64,000 nucleotides of DNA from the NCBI RefSeq assembly GCF_002803075.1, contig NZ_NNBK01000021.1:62001-126000 (forward strand), read 5' to 3'. The stretch comes from Streptomyces sp. CB01373. Its GTDB lineage: Bacteria; Actinomycetota; Actinomycetes; Streptomycetales; Streptomycetaceae. Numbering within the stretch: position 1 is the stretch's first letter; every line of letters starts with the position of its first letter. Below, one piece after another: positions 23,685-31,748 of the stretch. A program made the translations under genes and the position numbers. Below the pieces are notes generated by a model, which made no database searches, was not told the DNA's origin, and saw only the letters and a list, made by a program, of their open reading frames with translations.

Positions 23685-25474
23685 ACCCCCGTACCCCCGC
23701 CGGCGTGGGCCCCCACTACAAGTGGGTCGCCCTGTCGAACACCACGCTCGGCGTGCTGATCGCCGCGATGGACGCCTCCATCGTGATCATCTCGCTGCCG
23801 GCGATCTTCCGCGGCATCGGGCTCGACCCGCTCGCGCCCGGCAACATCAGCTATCTGCTGTGGATGATCCTGGGCTATCTGCTGGTCTCGGCGGTGCTCG
23901 TGGTCGTACTCGGACGGCTCGGCGACATGTTCGGCCGGGTGCGCATCTACAACCTCGGGTTCCTGGTCTTCGCCTGCGCCTCCGTGGCGCTGTCCCTCGA
24001 CCCGTTCAGAGGCGGAGCGGGCGCGCTGTGGCTGATCCTGTGGCGGGTGGTGCAGGCCTTCGGCGGCTCCATGCTCACCGCGAACTCGGCCGCCATCCTC
24101 ACCGACGCCTTCCCCGCCGGGCAGCGCGGGACGGCCCTGGGCATCAACCAGATCACCGCGCTGGCCGGCCAGTTCCTCGGCCTGCTCGCGGGCGGGCTGC
24201 TCGCCACCGTCGACTGGCGTGCCGTGTTCTGGGTGAGCGTCCCGATCAGCGTGGGCGGCACCATCTGGTCGTACCTGAGCCTGCGGGAGACGGCGCCGGG
24301 GCGGCGCGGCCGCATGGACTGGCCGGGCAACCTCACCTTCGCCGCGGGCGCCGGAATCCTGCTCGCCGCGATCACCTACGGCATCCAGCCCTACGGCGGG
24401 GACGCCACCGGCTGGGGCAACCCCTGGGTGCTCGCCGGGCTGGTGGGCGGCTGCTGCCTGCTGCTTCTGTTCTGCTTCGTCGAGACCCGCCCCCAAGCTC
24501 TCGGCTTCGCTCGAGCAGGAGGGACCCCCACCGCCGAGCCCATGTTCCACCTCGCGCTGTTCCGGGTGCGGGCGTTCGCCGCGGGCAACGTGGCCGTCCT
24601 GCTGACCGCGATCGCGCGCGGCGGGCTCCAGTTCATGCTCATCATCTGGCTCCAGGGCATCTGGCTGCCCCTGCACGGCTACGACTTCGAGGACACCCCG
24701 CTGTGGGCGGGGATCTTCATGCTCCCGCTGACGATGGGGTTCCTGCTCGCCGGTCCCGTCTCCGGCCATCTCTCCGACCGGTTCGGCGCCCGGCTGTTCT
24801 CCACGACCGGCCTGCTGCTGGTGGCGGGGTCCTTCATCGGCCTGCTGGCCCTGCCGGTGGACTTCGCCTACGGGCCGTTCGCGGCGCTGCTGCTGATCAA
24901 CGGGTTCGGCCAGGGCATGTTCTCGGCGCCCAACACCTCGTCGATCATGGGAAGCGTGCCTCCGGAGTACCGGGGTGTGGCCTCGGGCATGCGCTCCACC
25001 TTCCAGAACTCGGGCACCGCCCTGTCCATCGGCGTGTTCTTCTCACTGATGATCTCGGGGCTCGCGTCCTCCCTGCCGTCGGCGCTGAGCGACGGGCTGC
25101 GGGCGCACGGCGTGCCGGCGGCCACGGCACAGCACGCCGCCTCGCTGCCGCCGGTGAGCACGCTGTTCGCCACGTTCCTGGGCGACAACCCCGTACAGCA
25201 CCTGCTGGGACCCAGCGGAACGCTGGACCGGCTGTCCGGGGCGCAGCGGCAGGCGCTGACCGGGCACACGTTCTTCCCCGAGCTGGTCTCCGGGCCGTTC
25301 CACCATGGTCTGACCATCGTGTTCGGCGTGGCCGCGGCGATGGCCCTGGTCTCCGCGGTCGCCTCGGCGCTGCGCGGCGGTCACCGGCTGCCCGTGGAGG
25401 GGGCCCGGCGGCCGGATCCGCTGTCCGGGAATACGCCGGCGGGACCCTCGCTCGACGAGCAGGGGTCCCGCTGA
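23681..25474 (+). CDS. MFS drug exporter, DHA2 (14-TMS) type
   Basis: A 597-residue transporter with about 14 membrane segments. Motif A appears as LGRLGDMFGRVRIYN, the first segment has GVLIAAMDASIVIISLP, and motif C-like Gly/Pro patterns follow. Family members export drugs or dyes in exchange for protons. It is translationally coupled to the MarR gene by a GTGA overlap. At residues about 270-284, in a loop, the frame reads through a 41-base element (24490-24530) that looks like an inserted palindromic repeat, adding about 14 residues. The C-terminal 40 residues are polar. Confidence 0.92.
   Translation: MNPRTPAGVGPHYKWVALSNTTLGVLIAAMDASIVIISLPAIFRGIGLDPLAPGNISYLLWMILGYLLVSAVLVVVLGRLGDMFGRVRIYNLGFLVFACASVALSLDPFRGGAGALWLILWRVVQAFGGSMLTANSAAILTDAFPAGQRGTALGINQITALAGQFLGLLAGGLLATVDWRAVFWVSVPISVGGTIWSYLSLRETAPGRRGRMDWPGNLTFAAGAGILLAAITYGIQPYGGDATGWGNPWVLAGLVGGCCLLLLFCFVETRPQALGFARAGGTPTAEPMFHLALFRVRAFAAGNVAVLLTAIARGGLQFMLIIWLQGIWLPLHGYDFEDTPLWAGIFMLPLTMGFLLAGPVSGHLSDRFGARLFSTTGLLLVAGSFIGLLALPVDFAYGPFAALLLINGFGQGMFSAPNTSSIMGSVPPEYRGVASGMRSTFQNSGTALSIGVFFSLMISGLASSLPSALSDGLRAHGVPAATAQHAASLPPVSTLFATFLGDNPVQHLLGPSGTLDRLSGAQRQALTGHTFFPELVSGPFHHGLTIVFGVAAAMALVSAVASALRGGHRLPVEGARRPDPLSGNTPAGPSLDEQGSR
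24490..24530 (+). repeat. Palindromic repeat inserted in the MFS gene
   Basis: The segment has CCCCC-AA-GCTC and GAGC-AG-GAGGG arms around TCGGCTTCGCTC, then ACCCCCA. I recall near-identical hairpins as dispersed intergenic repeats in many Streptomyces genomes. Here it lies inside a coding frame, translated as roughly PQALGFARAGGTPT in a cytoplasmic loop. Confidence 0.6.
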
Positions 25475-25565
25475 GGGCGTTCATGCCGTCCGGCGGCGCT
25501 CCCGGATTCGTCCGGGAAGGGGTTCGTCCGAGGGCGCTCGGGTCGCCGTCCTCGCCGGCCGGGCG

Positions 25566-25739
25566 TCAGCCCTTGAAGATGTCCTTCGTCTTCTCCTTGG
25601 CCTGGCGAGCGTTGCCCTTGGCCTTCTCGGCCCGTCCCTCGGCGGTCATGCTCTCGTTGCCCACCGTGCGGCCGACCGTCTCCTTGGCCTTGCCCTTCAT
25701 CTGTTCCTTCTTGGCCTTGCCCTTCTGGTCACCAGCCAC
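25566..25739 (-). CDS. CsbD-family small stress protein
   Basis: A 57-residue protein: VAGDQKGKAKKEQMKGKAKE at the start and KAKGNARQAKEKTKDIFKG at the end. It is very rich in Lys, Gly, Ala and Glu, with no hydrophobic core, which is the hallmark of CsbD-like proteins (general-stress-induced, of unknown biochemical role, in Bacillus under SigB). The GTG start follows GGGAGTGAG. It stands alone between the convergent MFS exporter and the next divergently placed genes. In Streptomyces such genes often depend on SigB-like factors; no GGGTA-type box is evident at the right distance here. Confidence 0.88.
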   Translation of the reverse strand: MAGDQKGKAKKEQMKGKAKETVGRTVGNESMTAEGRAEKAKGNARQAKEKTKDIFKG

Positions 25740-25849
25740 AGTCGCTCACTCCCAGCGGAATCGGTGTCGGTGTCACCATGCGGGTGCTCGGCGCGGCGGC
25801 GGCCAAACCTCCCGATCACGCCGGCGATCACGACGAGTGACCGGCGTCG

Positions 25850-27349
25850 TCAGCCGTGGCCCGCACCGGTGTGCTCGGCGCTGACCTGGCGCGGACCGCG
25901 CCGGCCGCGGGGGTGCCGGTAGCGGCGGAAGTCGAGGACGGCGAGCGCCAGAGCCCCCAGCAGGGCCACCAGGCCGCAGCCGACGGCGAAGGCCACGGCC
26001 GCGCGGTAGTCCTTCCCGTTCTCCGCGAGCACCATGTAGAACAGGCCCGGCAGGGCGGCCGTGCCCACCGCTCCCCCGAGCCGCTGTCCGGTCTGCAGGG
26101 CGCCGCCCGCGGCCCCGGCCATCCGCACCGGTACGTCACTCAACGCCATCGTCACGTTCGGGGAGATGACGCAGCCGCTGCCCACGCCGCCCACGAACAG
26201 GGCGGGCGCGGCCCACCACGCCATGACGTCCGGCGGAGCCGACCGAAGGATCAGCGCGGTGGCCGCGAGCCCGAGGACGACCGTGACCAGCCCCCAGACG
26301 GTCAGCAGCCGTCCGAACCGCTCCACCAGCCGGCCCGCGACCACCGCGGCGGCCGCCGAACCGATCGCGAACGGGGTCACCGCGAGACCCGAGGCCAGTG
26401 GCGTGTAACCGAGGCCGTCCTGGAAGAACAGGGCGAACACCAGCCACACCCCGCTGAACCCCACGAAGTACAGCGTGCCCAGCGCGGTGCCGGCCGCGTA
26501 GCCGCGGGTGCAGGTCAGGAGCCGTGGATCCAGCAGCGGCCCGCCGTCGCGCGCCGCGACCCGCCGCTCCCAGCGGGCGAAGACCACCAGGAGCACCAGG
26601 CCCACCACGAACAGCCACCACAGGCGGCGCACTCCCCCGCTGTCGGCGAACACGAGGGGCAGCATCAGGCCCAGCACCCCGGCGCCCAGCAGGATCACGC
26701 CGGGCAGGTCCAGGTGTTCCCGGCGGCCCCGCGCCACGCGGGGCAGCAGGCGGAGACCGAGCAGCAGCGCGAGCGCCCCGATCGGCACGTTGACGTAGAA
26801 GATCCAGCGCCAGCCCTGGGTGCCGTGGGCCAGCGCCAGGATCAGGCCTCCGGTGACGGGGCCCACCGCGCTGGAGATGCCCACCGTGGCGCCGAGGAGT
26901 CCGAAGGCGCGGCCTCGCTCGGCCCCTCGGAACATCTGCTGGATCAGCGCCGAGTTCTGCGGGGCGAGGCAGCCCGCGCAGGCGCCCTGCGCGATCCGGG
27001 CCACGACGAGCCAGGTGATCGTGGGCGCGGCGCCCGCTCCGGCGCTGCAGATCACGAAGCCGGCCAGGGCCCACAGGAAGATCCTGCGCCGTCCCACCGC
27101 GTCGCCCAGCCGGCCCGCCGGGACCAGGGCGAGGGCGAACGACAGGGCGTAGCCGGAGACGACCCACTGCACGGAGGCCGGTGAGGCCGTCAGGTCCCGC
27201 TGCATCGACGGCAGCGCCACGGCCACGATCGTCACGTCGAGCAGGCTCATGAACCCGGTGGCGAGCGTGACCCACAGGGCCTTCCAGCGCCTCGGGTCGC
27301 GTCCGGCCGTATCGTCGGCGCGCGCGCCCGCCCGCGCGTCCCTGTTCAC
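25850..27349 (-). CDS. MFS drug exporter, DHA2 (EmrB/QacA) type
   Basis: A 499-residue transporter with about 14 membrane segments: the first has WVTLATGFMSLLDVTIVAVA, motif A is AGRLGDAVGRRRIFLW, and motif C-like repeats follow (GPVTGGLILALAHG). It should export drug-like compounds by proton antiport. Its GTG start (27347-27349) lies in a 17-base tandem duplication of the Shine-Dalgarno and start region, so a 6-codon leader frame ends in a TGA overlapping this GTG. No regulator gene is adjacent, unlike the exporter at 23681. Confidence 0.92.
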   Translation of the reverse strand: MNRDARAGARADDTAGRDPRRWKALWVTLATGFMSLLDVTIVAVALPSMQRDLTASPASVQWVVSGYALSFALALVPAGRLGDAVGRRRIFLWALAGFVICSAGAGAAPTITWLVVARIAQGACAGCLAPQNSALIQQMFRGAERGRAFGLLGATVGISSAVGPVTGGLILALAHGTQGWRWIFYVNVPIGALALLLGLRLLPRVARGRREHLDLPGVILLGAGVLGLMLPLVFADSGGVRRLWWLFVVGLVLLVVFARWERRVAARDGGPLLDPRLLTCTRGYAAGTALGTLYFVGFSGVWLVFALFFQDGLGYTPLASGLAVTPFAIGSAAAAVVAGRLVERFGRLLTVWGLVTVVLGLAATALILRSAPPDVMAWWAAPALFVGGVGSGCVISPNVTMALSDVPVRMAGAAGGALQTGQRLGGAVGTAALPGLFYMVLAENGKDYRAAVAFAVGCGLVALLGALALAVLDFRRYRHPRGRRGPRQVSAEHTGAGHG

Positions 27350-27366
27350 GAAGGCTCCTCGTTCAC
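27346..27366 (-). CDS. Six-codon leader frame coupled to the MFS exporter
   Basis: GTG at 27364-27366, with AAGGAG five bases upstream, reads VNEEPS and stops at TGA 27346-27348, which overlaps the exporter start GTG (27347-27349). It arises from a direct repeat of GTTCACGAAGGCTCCT at 27344-27359 and 27361-27376 with one base between. It may simply be a by-product of duplication, or it may tune translation of the exporter. Confidence 0.45.
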   Translation of the reverse strand: MNEEPS

Positions 27367-27419
27367 GAAGGCTCCTTCCGGTTGCCGCCGAAGCACGCGC
27401 CAACGGTCAATGTCGCACG

Positions 27420-27735
27420 CGCCCCGCCTCGACGGTCGTCTTCCGCACGTGCCCGCACGCGCTCCAGCCCGGCGATCGATATCCGCACCGTCCCGGCCCA
27501 GCGGGCCATATCCACGCGCACCCGGGACCGACGGTCGAATTGCACGCACGTACCCGCACGGCGGGCCACATCCGCGCCCGCCCGCGACCGGCGGACGGTA
27601 TCCACACGCGTACCCGCCCGGCGAACGACAACCGCGCCTGCCTGCGGACCGACCGTCGACATCCACACGCGCACCCGCCCGGGAGGGCGACGTCCGCGCG
27701 CGCCGCCGTCCGGCGGGCGAATCGCCCGTGCCACG
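27420..27735. repeat. Degenerate ~30-bp tandem repeat array in a 457-base gap
   Basis: Between the exporter start and the CHAD gene, eight to ten diverged units of 29-31 bases follow one another with approximate pattern ATCCRCRCGCGYACCCGCCC then GGCGGGCGAC. The best preserved start at about 27600 and 27660 (ATCCACACGCG-ACCCGCCCGG). A minus-strand frame (27363-27734, 123 codons) runs through it with a 20-residue period (ARRAGTRVD-RRSRAG) and stops at a TGA overlapping the leader start. Its third-position G/C is below that of real neighbours, so it may be a decayed gene. No known function. Confidence 0.6.
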
Positions 27736-27806
27736 GTCGCGTTCCCCGCCTCTCACCGTCGACACCCTCCCGCGCCACCCCGCCACCGACGCGCGGCGAA
27801 GGTGGG

Positions 27807-28832
27807 TCAGCCGCCGCGTTTGCGGCGCGGGCCCGGCTGCGAGGGGCGGCCCCACAACCGCGACAGTTCCTGTTCGCGCACCCCGGCCGCCGCCCGTTCC
27901 TGGCCGTGCAGCACGCCCCAGGTGAAGCCGGGCTCGCCGGCCGCGTGGGCCGCGACGGCCAGACGACGCAGGGCGTCCCTGGCCACCACCGCGTCGTGAT
28001 GGTCGCCCCCGGCCTTCTGCACGGCCTTGGCCCGTCGGCGCAGGCGCCCGGCGGCCTTGCCCAGGGCCGGGCGGGCCGCCTCGGCGGCGTAGCGGACCCG
28101 TTTGGCCGCCTTGCGGGCGTGGTGGATCGCCGCGTCGCGTTCGGCGCCGGGTGGCAGGCTGAGCGCGCGTTGCATACGGCGGTGCAGCCGGCCATCCTCC
28201 TTCCGCAGGGCCTTGGCCATGACCTTGTGGGGTTTGCCCGCGGCGGCCTGGGCTCGCAGCGGCGGTTCGGCGACCAGCGCGTGCAGGGAGTCGAGCAGGG
28301 TCCGGTAGCGGGGCGAGGCCAGCGCTTCGAGTGTGCGGCGGCGTGTCTGCGCCCGACGTGTCACGTCCCACGCGCGCAGTCGCGCGGTGACCGGGCCGAG
28401 GACCAGTTCGCCTGGCAGTTCCCCCACGGCCGCGGTCAGCCGCTCGGCGAGCACCTCGTGATCGCGTTCCGCCCCCAGCTCGCCGCCCAGCCACCTCAGG
28501 TCAGCGCGGACGGGGTCGGTGACCGAGCGGTCCAGGACGGAACGCCAGGTGCGCAGGCAGCCGCGCAGCCGGCGGCAGGCGACCCGCATCCGGTGCACCG
28601 CGTCGGGCCTGCCGCGCCGTACCGCGGGGTCCAGGTCGGTCAGGGTCGCGACCAGGCCACGCACGTACGCGTGGACGTGCTCGCCGGTCGAACCCGGCGC
28701 GGGGTCCGGTCGGGGATCCGGGGAGAGGTCCGGGGACGAGCCCGTCCCGGTCAGGGCCCGGGCCACCTCGGACCGGGTCCCGGTCCGGCCGGCGCCCTTG
28801 TCGCGCAGCGCCTTCTCCTTCGACTGGGCCAT
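27807..28832 (-). CDS. CHAD-domain protein (polyphosphate-binding type)
   Basis: A 341-residue protein with a CHAD domain from about residue 50: repeated helical blocks with conserved His and many Arg/Lys (VHRMRVACRRLRGCLRTWRS, ELGAERDHEVLAERL, HHARKAAKRVRYAAEAARP). CHAD proteins bind polyphosphate and can locate to polyphosphate granules. The N-terminus (residues 1-48) and the extreme C-terminus (RPSQPGPRRKRGG) are low-complexity. ATG 28832 starts MAQSKEKALRDKG. It is divergent from the sigma factor gene, with about 330 bases between that hold the sigma factor promoter. Confidence 0.9.
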   Translation of the reverse strand: MAQSKEKALRDKGAGRTGTRSEVARALTGTGSSPDLSPDPRPDPAPGSTGEHVHAYVRGLVATLTDLDPAVRRGRPDAVHRMRVACRRLRGCLRTWRSVLDRSVTDPVRADLRWLGGELGAERDHEVLAERLTAAVGELPGELVLGPVTARLRAWDVTRRAQTRRRTLEALASPRYRTLLDSLHALVAEPPLRAQAAAGKPHKVMAKALRKEDGRLHRRMQRALSLPPGAERDAAIHHARKAAKRVRYAAEAARPALGKAAGRLRRRAKAVQKAGGDHHDAVVARDALRRLAVAAHAAGEPGFTWGVLHGQERAAAGVREQELSRLWGRPSQPGPRRKRGG

Positions 28833-29063
28833 ACAGTGCCCGTTGACGCGATCCGCGGGATCAAACCCGTGGCCCGCCCGCGCGGCTCGGCCTTCAGGAC
28901 CGGCTGGTCCACTGCCCCCCGCGGGCAGCACGCGCGCGTCGTGCTCCACGGCGACCGTCCCACGGTCGGCTGACGCCTCGCAGAGAGCCGGTTCGGCGCC
29001 CTTCGCCCCGCCCCTCCCACGCCGGCTCGACGGGCGCGTCGGGGTAAGAAGGGGAAATATTGA

Positions 29064-29088
29064 GTGTGAGGTTTGCGTACCGGGGTAG
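29064..29088 (+). promoter_or_regulatory. SigB-type promoter of the sigma factor gene
   Basis: GTGT (29064-29067), 15 bases, then GGGTAG (29083-29088) matches the pattern GNNT-N14-16-GGGTA reported for S. coelicolor SigB-dependent promoters. It lies 76 bases upstream of a SigB/SigF-like gene, so autoregulation is suggested. The rest of the gap 28833-29163 shows nothing else clear. Confidence 0.55.
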
Positions 29089-29163
29089 ACGCTGCGGGGT
29101 CCGCCTTGATCAACAAGGTGGACGCGTACCGAAGGTGTTCCGGCTGAGAGGGAGGGCCGCACG

Positions 29164-30009
29164 ATGGCGGTGACCACAGAGGCGAAGGCGACTCGGGCTC
29201 GTACGGAGCTGCCGGAGGTGGCCGACCCCTCAAAGGTCGCGCCCACCGACGCGCGGGCCCTGTCACGGCTGTTCTTCGAACGGCTGGCGACGCTGGAGGA
29301 GGGCACGCCCGAGCACCAGTACGCGCGCAACACGCTGATCGAGATGAACATGTCCCTGGTCCGCTACGCGGCCGGCCGCTTCCGCAGCCGGGGCCCGCAG
29401 GAGATGGAGGACATCGTCCAGGTCGGCATGATCGGTCTGATCAAGGCGATCGACCGGTTCGAACTGGCCCGCGAGGTGGAGTTCACGTCCTTCGCCGTGC
29501 CGTACATCGTCGGTGAGATCAAGCGCTTCTTCCGCGACACCTCCTGGGCCGTGCACGTCCCGCGCCGGTTGCAGGAGGCCCGCGTCGAGCTGGCCAAGGC
29601 CACCGAGGAACTCGGCAGCCGGCTGGGCCGCAAGCCCACGACCACCGAGCTCGCGGAGCTGATGAACCTGCCCGAGCAGGAGGTCGTCGACGCGATGGTG
29701 GCGTCCAACGGCTACACCTCCGCCTCCCTCGACGCCGCCGTCAGCGGCAGCGAGGAGGGCGAGAACGTCCTCGCCGACTTCATCGGCGCCGAGGACACCG
29801 GCATGGAGCTCGTGGAGGACCTCCACAGCCTGGCCCCGCTGCTCGCCGAACTCGACGAGCGGGACCGGCTGATCATCCACATGCGGTTCGTCGAGGAACT
29901 CACCCAGGCACAGATCGGGGAGCGTCTGGGCATCTCCCAGATGCATGTCTCCCGCCTGCTCAACCGGCTGCTGGGGCGGCTGCGGCAGGGGCTGCTGAGC
30001 ACCCGCTGA
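29164..30009 (+). CDS. RNA polymerase sigma factor, SigB/SigF family
   Basis: A 281-residue group 3 sigma factor. Region 2 is recognisable in MNMSLVRYAAGRFRSRGPQE-MEDIVQVGMIGLIKAIDRF and FTSFAVPYIVGEIKRFFRD, region 3 in HVPRRLQEARVELAKATEEL and region 4 in RDRLIIHMRFVEELTQAQIGERLGISQMHVSRLL. In Streptomyces such factors (SigB, SigF, SigG and paralogues) govern osmotic and oxidative stress or late sporulation, held by RsbW-like kinases. Which paralogue this is cannot be said. There is no rsbW-like gene adjacent. ATG follows GGGAGGG. A small hairpin (CCCCG-tt-CGGGG at 30016-30027) follows the stop. Confidence 0.94.
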   Translation: MAVTTEAKATRARTELPEVADPSKVAPTDARALSRLFFERLATLEEGTPEHQYARNTLIEMNMSLVRYAAGRFRSRGPQEMEDIVQVGMIGLIKAIDRFELAREVEFTSFAVPYIVGEIKRFFRDTSWAVHVPRRLQEARVELAKATEELGSRLGRKPTTTELAELMNLPEQEVVDAMVASNGYTSASLDAAVSGSEEGENVLADFIGAEDTGMELVEDLHSLAPLLAELDERDRLIIHMRFVEELTQAQIGERLGISQMHVSRLLNRLLGRLRQGLLSTR

Positions 30010-30031
30010 GCAACGCCCCGTTCGGGGTCCT

Positions 30032-31690
30032 TCACACCCTGTGAGCCAGCCGGGCGAGCCCGCGCAGCACGCGGCTGCGCCCCTGGTCCGGGACCGTCCA
30101 CAGCGTCTGCCCGCGCACCCGCCAGCGCTCCAGCAGGGCGTTGGCGGCCAGGAAGCCGCTGGTGGCGGCCCGTTCCATGAGCGCGACCGGCAGATCCGTA
30201 CGGACCGTGTCGCCGGCGAGCACCAGGTACGGGTCGGCCGTGCGCACGGTGGGCCGGTCACGGTATCCGCCCACCGGGAACAGCGGGCAGTCCGCCCGCC
30301 ACTCGTGCCGTTCGTCCACGACGCGCGCAGCCCGTGTCTCGGGGTACACCTGGTGCAACTGCCGTACGAGACAGTCCCGTTGGATGTCCGGGTCGGCGTC
30401 CTCGGGCAGGGCGTAGGCGTGCAGTTCGACCACGGATCCGCCGGTGCGCGCGGCCCAGCGGGCGGCCTCGCCCTCCCAGCGCTCCAGCACACTGACGTTG
30501 TCGAGCGTGCCGTATCCGCTCGTACCCAGGAAGCCCGGACGGTCGCGGGCCACCGGGCGGTCCAGCCAGAGACGGGAGACCAGGAAGGGCGGCGCGGTGC
30601 TCAGGCGGCCGATTCCCGCGCGCCACGCGGGGTCGCCGAGCCGCGCGGAGTCCGCCACCAGGCGCCGCAGCCCCGCGACGTCGAGGGCCAGCACCACGGC
30701 GTCGTGGTGGCGCGGCCCGTCCGGCAGGGTCACGGTGAATCCGCCGTGCGGAGCCGGTACGACGCTGTGCACGGGTGCCGACGTGCGCAGTTCGGCGCCG
30801 TGCAGCCGCAGGTAGCGGCCCAGGGGGTCCCACAGGGCTGCCGGGAACGGCTCGGCCGGGACGTCGAAGAGGAGTCCCTCCGCGGATCCCAGGAAGTAGA
30901 TGTGGAACATGAGGACCATCTCGGCGGCCGACAGCTTTCGCGGGTCGGCGAAGAAGCTCCGGGAGAAGATCTCGAAGGCGAGGTGACGCGCGGCCTCGGG
31001 GAAGCGGATCGACTCCAGGAGGTCGTGGGCGCTGACGTGGTCGAGCTGGTCGTACACGTCGGGTACGCGCACGTCGAGCAGTGGCAGCGCGGCGGCCGGG
31101 CGCATCCGGGTCAGGTCGCGCGGCGGGAAGGACGGGCTCAGGGCCGCGAAGCCGAGGGCGCTCCAGGGCGGGGTCCGCGGCACGTGCCGGAAACCGTCGC
31201 GCATCCCGGACCGGTGCCACAGGGGGTAGTCCGCCAGGCCGTTCAGCCGTTCCAGACCCGGATCGGTCCGGCGCAGCAGCCCGCGCAGGTTGTAGTACTG
31301 GCGGAAGAAGGCGTGGAATCCCCTGCCCATCGTCACGGTCGTACCGTCCCGCAGCGTGGTGGGCCACCCCGCGAGGCGTCCGCCGAGGACCGGTTCGCGC
31401 TCGTACAGGGTGACCCGCACTCCGCGCTCCGCCAGCGCGGTCGCCGCGGCCAGGCCGGCGACACCGCCTCCGACGACAGCCGTCGCGGGGGCCGGCCCGG
31501 TGATCCGCGGCGCGCCCGGGGCCGGCAGCAGTACCCGGGCGCGCCGGTCCCGGCCACGGCGGGCACGGACCGTCCGCCTCCGCCGCGGGGCCGGCGCGCG
31601 GCCGCCGGGGACACCTTCCGCGGCGCGCGGGCCGCAACCGCCGGGGGCGTCGATCGCGGTGGTCGGGGCGGGGTTGTGCGGCGCTGACAT
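30032..31690 (-). CDS. crtU: CrtU-type carotene desaturase/methyltransferase (isorenieratene synthase)
   Basis: A 552-residue FAD protein. The dinucleotide-binding fold begins at residue about 70 (ATAVVGGGVAGLAAATALAERG), followed by GRLAGWPTTLRDGTTVTMGRGFHAFFRQYYNLR and a C-terminal FAD-binding block (YLVLAGDTVRTDLPVALMERAATSG). This resembles CrtU proteins that convert beta-carotene to aromatic isorenieratene rather than CrtI-type phytoene desaturases; the gene partnership with crtY supports it. The first 60 residues are Arg/Pro/Ala-rich and of no evident function. It follows crtY in one operon, 58 bases apart. Confidence 0.85.
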   Translation of the reverse strand: MSAPHNPAPTTAIDAPGGCGPRAAEGVPGGRAPAPRRRRTVRARRGRDRRARVLLPAPGAPRITGPAPATAVVGGGVAGLAAATALAERGVRVTLYEREPVLGGRLAGWPTTLRDGTTVTMGRGFHAFFRQYYNLRGLLRRTDPGLERLNGLADYPLWHRSGMRDGFRHVPRTPPWSALGFAALSPSFPPRDLTRMRPAAALPLLDVRVPDVYDQLDHVSAHDLLESIRFPEAARHLAFEIFSRSFFADPRKLSAAEMVLMFHIYFLGSAEGLLFDVPAEPFPAALWDPLGRYLRLHGAELRTSAPVHSVVPAPHGGFTVTLPDGPRHHDAVVLALDVAGLRRLVADSARLGDPAWRAGIGRLSTAPPFLVSRLWLDRPVARDRPGFLGTSGYGTLDNVSVLERWEGEAARWAARTGGSVVELHAYALPEDADPDIQRDCLVRQLHQVYPETRAARVVDERHEWRADCPLFPVGGYRDRPTVRTADPYLVLAGDTVRTDLPVALMERAATSGFLAANALLERWRVRGQTLWTVPDQGRSRVLRGLARLAHRV

Positions 31691-31748
31691 GCGGTCTCCG
31701 TGGGTCGTGGGGTACGGCGCGGGGAGGTGTCGCGCACGGCGAAGGCGG

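Noticed and set aside
23199..24769. 524-codon minus ORF over MarR and MFS
   Set aside because: Its translation is Gln/Asp/Gly-rich shadow sequence; both plus-strand genes have complete family motifs.
27420..27735. CRISPR array
   Set aside because: The units are adjoining and degenerate, with no unique spacers between conserved repeats, and no cas gene is near.
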